This document shows, one piece after another, positions 39,601-48,600 of a stretch of DNA of 64,000 nucleotides; the stretch's first letter is position 1; each line of letters starts with the position of its first letter. The DNA comes from Panulirus ornatus (taxonomy: Eukaryota; Arthropoda; Malacostraca; Decapoda; Palinuridae), in NCBI RefSeq assembly GCF_036320965.1, contig NC_092232.1, positions 55,389,982 to 55,453,981 on the forward strand. Reading direction: 5' to 3'. The position numbers and the translations under genes are program-made. The notes beneath the pieces are model-generated. The model saw nothing but the letters and a program-made list of their open reading frames with translations, was not told where the DNA came from and did not search any database.

Positions 39601-42600
39601 ATAGAGGGTTGCCAGAAGCCATGATCCCCCCACCTCTATGAAAGACAGCAAAAGGCTTGAGGATTAAGTAATTTATCCTCTAGATGGCAGAGGAAGGAAT
39701 ATTATGCTATGCTGCTGTAGCAGCAGAGTAAGCTTCAGTGGAGTTTATGTTGAGTTTTTCATACGGGACCTCATTAATTTAATGCAAAACCAATATGTGT
39801 ATGAGCTGACTTATTTATGGAAACACAAACTGTGAAAATTCTTAACACAAACTCTGTTGGACTGATGTGATAGAAATGAAGTAATGCAGTGTCAAACTTA
39901 CACATTTGGCAGGACTGACTGGTTTTCCTCACACCCAGTGATAACTTTGCTGGGTGGTATAACTAAGTACATTGGAATGTGTTCTGTGTTTTTGTGATAA
40001 TGGAAAAGTGCTCTTCATTCTTGCTGTGAAATCAGGAATTCTTTTGAATATTCTTCTCTGCCTGTAGCTATTAAAGGAAAGAGGTTGTTTCCCGTGTTTG
40101 CAGTGGAAAGGTTCAAGAATCAGGATGTAGCAAGTCATCTTTAGGGAAGTGAGCATCCCTGGTCTTTACCAATTAGCTAGTGTAGTTATGTAGACCCCAG
40201 TTTTGCAAAACTGATTCCCATGAAAGGTGCAATCCCATATGCACTTAATGCAACTCATGTAAATGGATCAGATGAAAGATAGGTGGGGCATTAAAGCCTT
40301 AAGATAGGGTGCTATACATAGTGCATCAAAGCCTTAAAACCGCTTTTTTTTTCTCTCTCTCTCTTCCCTCAGATCTCGTTCCCGCTCTGCATCTGGTTCC
40401 AGGGTTTCTCATCCACGGTCTCGCTCTCGCTCTCGATCTCCCATCAGATCAAGATCAGGCTCTCATTCGCCTTCAGTCAGGTCCCGCAGTGGTTCTCCTG
40501 CAAGGTCTGAAAGGTTTGTTGATATATATAGTTTAATTCATTTTAAATAGATGAAGAGTTCTTGATGGAGATGAGGAGACTAAAAGCAATAAGATGGGTA
40601 GTACTTGGTAGGCAGCCACTGACCAGGGAGGCATATTATCAGTGCTATTCACTTGGGTATTGGGAGGGTTAGTGATGGCTGCACAGTTAGCCAGCACGTC
40701 AGTGATTGCCAAGGTGCACTTCTTTGACCCACAAACTTACAATCTCTCCATGTCATAAATAACACTTGATTCACACAGCTCATTCTTTGCAACTCTAAAT
40801 TTTCCTGTGATGAGTGCTTTGTGCTAGCCCTCTCTTTTTGCAAAACTGTAGGAGTAATAGAATTAGTAGGAGGCAGGAATGTTAGACAGGAGCTTTTGAC
40901 AGAAACATAATGGTATTAGTAGTTAGTAAGAGCATTAGCTGGGAGCAATAGGTAGAAGTAATAGGTTAGAACATTGGGCAGGAATATTAGGTAGATACAT
41001 TAGTGATAGTGTTGGTGCTTTGCACTCAAAACCCAAAAATTGCAGGCTATTTTGTAAAGCCAGGCAGGATTAGTTGGGTGTGATTTGCTTGCACAGGACC
41101 ACTCACTCTTGTCATGTCAGAGATTAGATGAACCTTCCCATTCTCAGGTGTTACCAATGTGTAGAAAATTAGAGGTGATAAAAGATTATATCCATGGGGA
41201 TAAGGGAGAAAGAATACTTCCCACATATTCCCTGTGTGTCGTAGAAGGCGACTAAAAGGGAGGGGAATGGGGGTACTGATAATCCTCCACTCTCGTTTTT
41301 AGTTTTCCTAATGAAGGAACAGAGGAGGGGGCCACGTGAGAATATTCCCTCAAAGGCTTAGTCCTCTGTTCTTAACGCTACCTCGCTAATATGGCAAATA
41401 CCTCGGGAAATGGCGAATAGTATGAAAGAAAGAAACATTAGGTAGAAATAATTGTTAGGAACAGTTGGTAGGAGGCTCTGAAAACACTGCACTAGATTTG
41501 CCTTCTGCTAGTGGCCTGTTAAGGGTGAGGCAGTAAAGGCTAAGAAGCAGCATTGGAACTCAGTTGTTATAGAGATACTTTTACCATGGCCACCCACTTG
41601 AGGGATTTTCCAAAGGTAGGAGGCAACAGAGACATAGATAGATTGATAAAGATTACAGAAGAAATATAAAACCGGTGACTGTTATGTGTAGTGATGCCTC
41701 AAAGTTAGGACACTTTCAACAGTTTTCCATGCAGATGCCATATTCATGAGAACTTGTACCAGTGATAAAGGTGGAAAAAAGTATGCATTGGTATTGTGCC
41801 TTCAGAGACCATGATTTATTAAACCCACCTATAAGTACTTCATTAGAGATGATTAGAAAACTGAGGAATTGGAGTGTTAGCACACAAATCTGGAAACTCA
41901 CCATCCAAACGCTATGTTTTTTGTGACAAGTCATAGTAAGCTGTCACCCTTATTATCATGAACATGGCATGTCAGAAGAGGCAGACAAATTGTTTTAGCT
42001 GTGTCCCAACTGATAATTCATTCCTACAGATGTATAGAATATCTATTATCTATTATACTTTGTCGCTGTCTCCCGCATCAGCGAGGTAGCTCAAGGAAAC
42101 AGATGAAAGAATGGCCCAACCCACCCACATACACATATACATACACGCCCACACTTGCACTTATACATATCTATATATTTCAACGTATACATACAGATAC
42201 ATACACAGACGTATACATATATAAACATGTACATATTCATACTTGCTGCCTTTATTCATTCCCGTCGCCACCCTGCCACACATGAAATAGCATCCCCCCT
42301 CCCCCTGCGAGGTAGCACTAGGAAAAGACAAAAGGCCACATTCGTTCACACTCAGTCTCTAGCCATCATGTGTGATGCACGGAAACCACAACTCCCTTTC
42401 CACATCCAGGCCCCACAAAACTTTCCATGGTTTACCCTAGATGCTTCACATGCCCTGCTTCAATCCACTGACAGCATGTCGACCCCGGTATGCTATATCG
42501 TTCCAATTCACTCTATCCCTTGCACACCTTTCACCTTCCTGTATATTCAGGCCCCGATTGCTGAAAATCTTTTGCACTCCATCCTTCCACCTCCAATTTG

Positions 42601-45600
42601 GTCTCCCACTTCTCTTCGTTCCCTACACCTCTGACACATATATCCTCTTTGTCAGTCTTTCCTCACTCATTATCTCCATGTGACCAAACCATTTCAATAC
42701 ACCCTCTTACACTCTTTTTATTACCACACATCTCTCTTACCCTTCCATACTTACTCTATCAAACCACTTGACACCACACATTGTCCTCAAACATCTCATT
42801 TCCAACATATCCACCCTCCTCTGCACAACCGTATCTACAGCCCATGCAACCACATTACATTGTTGGAACCACTATTCCTTCAAACATACCCATTTTTGCT
42901 CTCTGAGATAACATTCTTGCCTTCCACACATTCTTCAATGCTTCCAGAACCTTCACCCCCTCCCCCACCCTGTGACTCACTTCCGCTTCCATGGTTCCAT
43001 CCGTTGCCAAATCCACTCCCGGATATCTAAAACACTTCATTTACTCCAGTTTTTCTCCATTCAAACTTACCTCCCAGTTGACTTGTCCCTCAACCTTACT
43101 GAACCTAATAACCTTGCTCTTATTCACATTTACTCTCAGTTTCTTCTTTCACCCGCTTTACCAAACTCTGTCACCAGCTTCAGCAATTTCTTACTGGAAT
43201 CAGCCACCAGTACTGTATCATCAGCGAACAACAACTGACCACTTTCCAAGACCTGTCATCCACAACAGACTACATGCTTGCCCCTCTCTCCAAAACCCTT
43301 CCATTCACCTCTCTAACAACCCCATCCATAAATAAATTAAACAACCATGGAGACATCATGCACCCCTGCCACAAACCAACATTCATTGGGAGGCAGTCAC
43401 TTTCCTCTCTTCCTACTTGTACACATGCCTTACATCCTCGATAAAAACTTTTCACTGCTTCTAGCAACTTACCTCCCACACCATATACTCTTAATACCTT
43501 CCAAAGAGCATCTCTATCAACTCCATCATATGCCTTTTTCAGATCCATAAATGCCACATACAAATCCATTTGTTTTTCTAAGTATTTCTCGCATTCATAT
43601 TTCAAAGCAAGCACGTGATCCACACATCCTCTACCACTTCTGAAACCACACTTCTCTTCCCCAATCTGATGCTCTGTGCTTCCCTTCACCCTCTCAGTCA
43701 ATAGCCTCCCATATAATTTCCCAGGAATACTCAACAAACTTATACCTCTGTAATTTGAACACTCACCTTAATCCCCTGTACCTTTGTACAGTTGCACTAT
43801 GCATGCATTCCGCCAATCCTCAGGCACTTCACCATGAGCCATACTTACATTGAATATCCTCATCATCCAGTCAACAACACAGTCACCCTCGTTTTTGATA
43901 AATTCCACTGCTATACCATCCAAACCCGCTGCCTTGCCGGCTTTCATCTTCCGCAAAGCTTTCACTACCTCTTCTCTGTTCACCAGACCATTCTCCCTGA
44001 CCCTCTCACTTCACGCACCACCTCAACCAAATCACCCTATATCTGCCACTCTATCATCAAACACATTCAACAAACCTTCAAAATACTCACTCCATCTCCT
44101 TTTCACATCACCACCACTTGTTAATACCTCCCCATTAGCCCCCTTCACCGATGTTTCCATATGTCCTCTTGTCTTAAGCACTTTATTTACCTCCTTCCAG
44201 AACATCTTTTTATTCTCCCTAAAATTTTATGATACTCTCTCACCCCAACTCTTATTTGCCCTCTTTTTCACCTCTTGCACCTTTCTTTTGACCTTTTGCT
44301 GCTTTCTTTTATACATCTCCTAGTCATTTGCACTATTTCCCTGCAAAAGTCGTCTAAATGCCTATCTCTTCTCTTTCACTAATGATCTTACTTTTTCATC
44401 CCACCACTCACTTCCCATTCTAATCTGCCCACCTCCCACGCTTCTCATGCCACAGGCATCTTTGTGCAAGCCATCACTGCTTCCCTAAATACATCCCATT
44501 CCTCCCCCACTACACTTACATCCTTTTTTCTCACCTTTTTCCATTCTGCACTCAGTTTCTCCTGGTACTTCCTCACACAATTCTCCTTCCCAAACTCACG
44601 TACTCTCACCACTCTCTTCACCCCAACATTCTCTCTTTTTTTCTGAAAACCTCTACAAATCTTCACCTTCGCCTCTACATGATAATGATCAGACATTCCT
44701 CCAGTTGCACCTCTCAGCACATAAACATTCAAAAGTCTCTCTTTCACATAACTATCAATTAACATGTAATCCAATAACACTCTCTGGTCATCTCTCCTAC
44801 TCACTTACGTATATTTATGTATATCTCTCTTTTTAAATCAAGGTATTCCCAATCACCAGTCCTTTTTCAGCACAAATCTACAAGCTCTTCATTTCCATTT
44901 ACAACACTGAACACCCCATGTACACCAATTATTCCCTCAATTGCCACATTACTCACCTTTGCATTCAAATAACCCATCACTATAACTGATCTCGTGCATC
45001 AAAATTGCTAACACACTCTCATCTGCTCCCAAAACACTTGCCTCTCATGATCTTTCTTCTCATGCCCAGGTGCATAGGCACCAATAATCATCCATCTCTC
45101 CATCCACTTTCAGTTTTATGCATGTAGTGCAGGGAAACAGACAAAAGAATGGCCCAACCCACCCACATACACATGTATGTACATACATGTCCAGACATGC
45201 ACATATACATACCTATACATTTTAACGTATACATATATATACATACACAGACACATACATATATACACATACACATAATTCATACTTGCTGCCTTTATTT
45301 ATTCCCGTCGCCACCCCACCACACATGAAATAGCATCCCCTTTCCCTGTGCGAGGTAGTGCTAGGCAAGGACAAAAGGCCACATCCGCTCACACTTAGTC
45401 TCTAAATGTCATGTGTAATGGACCATAACCTTAGCTCCCTTTCCACATCCAGGCCCCACAAATCTTTCCATGGTTTGCCCCTGATGCTTCACATGCCCTG
45501 GTTTAATCCATTGACAGCACGTCGACTGCGGTATTCCATATCGTTCCAATTCACTCTATTCCTTGCGCACCTTTCACCCTCCTGTATGTTCAGGCCCCGA

Positions 45601-48600
45601 TTGCTCAAAATCTTTTTCACTCTATCCTTCCACCACCAATACGGTCACCCACTTCTCCTTGTTCCCTCCACCTCTGATACATATATCCTCTTTGTCACTC
45701 ATTCCTCACTCATTCTCACCATGTGACCAAACCATTTCAATGCACCCTCTTCTGCTCTCTCAACCACACTTTATATTACCACACATCTCTCTCACCCTTT
45801 TATTACTTACTCGATCAAACCACCTCACACCACATATTGTTTTCAAACATCTCATTTCCAACACATCCACCCCCCTCTGGACAACCCTATTTATAGCCCA
45901 TGCCTCACAACCATATAACATTTTTGGAATTACTTTTCCTTCAGACAATCATTTTTTCCTCTGAGATAACATTCTCACATTCCACACATTCTTCAACGCT
46001 GCCAGAACCTTCGCCCCCTCCCCACCCTGTGACTCACTTCCACTTCCATGGTTCCATCTGCTGCCAAATCCACTCCCAGATGTCTAAAACACTTCACTTC
46101 CTCCAGGTTTTCGTCATTCAAACTCACCTCCCAATTTACTTGTCCCTCAACCCTTCTGAATCTAATAACCATGCTCTTATTCACATTTACTCTCAGCTTT
46201 CTTCTTTCACACTACCAAACTCAGTCACTAGCTTCTGCAGTTTCTCACCCAAATCAGCCACTAGTGGTGTATCATCAGCAAACAACAGCTGACTCGCTTC
46301 CCAAGCCCTCTCATCTACAACAGACTGCATACTTGCCCCTCTCTTCAAAACTCTTGTATTCACCTCCCTAACAACCCCATCCATAATCAAATTGAACAAC
46401 CATGGAGCCATCACACATCCTTGTCGCAAACCGACATTCACTGGGAACGAATCACTTTCCTCTCTTCCTACTCGTACACATACCTTACATCCTCAATAAA
46501 AACTTTTGACTGCTTGTAGCAACTAACCTTCCACAGCATATGCTCTTAATACCTTCCATAGAGCATCTCTATCAACTCTGTCATATGCTTTCTCCAGATC
46601 CATAAATGCTACATACAAATCCATCTGTTTTTCTAAGTGTTTCTCACATACATTCTTCAAAGCAAACTTTTGAAACCACACTGCTCTTCCTCAATCTGAT
46701 GCTCTGTACATGCCTTTACCCTCTCAATCTATACCCTGGTATATAATTTCCCAGGAATACTCAACAAACTTATATCTCTGTAATAAACAGAATGTGGTGG
46801 AGAGAGCAGAAGAGGGTGTGTTGAAAGGGTTTGGACACATGGAGAAAAGGAGTAAGGAAAGATTGACAAAGAGGATATATGCATCAGAGGTGGAGGGAAG
46901 AAGGAGAAGTGGGAGACCAAATTGGGGGTGGAAGGATGGTGAAAACGTTTTTGAGTGATTGGGGCCTGAACATACAGGAGGGTGAAAGGCGTGATAAAGC
47001 ATAATAGAAAATACATGAGCAATGTATGCAAGGAATAGAGTGAATTGGAACAATGTGGTGTACTGGGGTTGACATGCTGTTAGTGGATTGAACCAGAGCA
47101 TGTGAAATGCCTTTGATAAATCATGGAAAGGCCTCTGGGGCCTGTATGTGGAAAGGGAGCTGTGGTTTCTGTGCATTACACGACAGCTAGAGACTGAGTG
47201 TGAACGAATGTGGCCTTTTTTTCTTTTTCTGGCGCTACCTCGGTAGTGGAGAGGGGGATGTTATTTCATGTGTTTCAGGTTGGTGACGGGAATGGATGAA
47301 GGCAGCAAGTATGGATATGTACATGTGTATATATGTATATGTCTGTGTATGTATATGTTATGTATACGTCGAAATGTATGTGTATGTATGTGTGTGTGTA
47401 TGGGTGTTTATGTATATACATGTGTATGTAGGTGGGTTGGGCCATTCCTTGTCTGTCTCCTTGCGCTACCTCGCTGATACATGTTACTTCATGCATATAA
47501 CATTGTTGGAACCACTATTGTTTAGAAAATATATGAGAAATGCAGTTTTACTGTATCATCTTCAGAGTATAAGTTGAAGGTCTAACACACTTGTTTACCT
47601 GGGCTCACTAGCTCTTCCAATCAGTATCCATTTTCTCCATTATTTTCTGAACACCTAAATGATTATCAGTTCATGAATTACATAAAGACTTATTAAAGAG
47701 AATTGTAATTAAAATATATATGAAAAATAAAAGTTTACTATGTAATTCATGGATTATAATTTGAAAGTGTTATGTTTAGGGCAAGGCTAGCCTCTTTTTG
47801 ATCACTGTTGTTTGTATGATAGATAGCACTTCCATCTTTACTACCCATATTCTGTTATTTTTCTGACTATGGAAATGGTTATTAGTTTTTCATTACTTTA
47901 TATACATGATATATATGTTTATTACTCTGTGTTATTTTAGATAAACTAGCTTTAAGAGCAATATTTGGAGTGTTATTTGGGACACATGACCTTGACCCTG
48001 TATTTACATTGAAAAAGTGGAGCAAATGAAAGGAAGATGAAAAGAATATTTTGAAGAATAGACGAATGTGGGAGAAGGTGAGGCATCAGTTGTTATATGC
48101 ATGGTTGTGAAGGATGGAAGGAAAAGGATACAAGTGCAGGGACCTATAGCTAGAAAGGTAAAAAGGGTGATAATGATGAAGGTATGAGAGGCACCTGGAG
48201 TGATGGAATCATAGCTGAAAAGTTGAAGTATGGAAGAGGAATTGTGATAGAGTGGGTGAATTTGATATTTGATACAGCATGGAAACAGAAGGTTGTGCCT
48301 GAGTATTGGGTAAAAGATGTTACTGTTCCTTTATGTAAAGAAGGTGCTAAGGATGTACATAGCAATTATAGGGGAATAAGTTTGTTAAGTATACCCGTTA
48401 AAGTGAATGCAAGAGAGATGGAAGTGACTGAATGCAGAAAAAGTGTGGAGTAAGGGTTTTTAGGAAAACAAAGGGATATGTGGACCAGATTTTTGCAGTT
48501 AGACCATGGAAAAGTAACTGATGAAGGGTAAGAAGCTGTATGCAGCTTTTAGGGATCTGGAGAAAGCTTATGATATAGTCAAGTGGAATGCTTTATGGGA

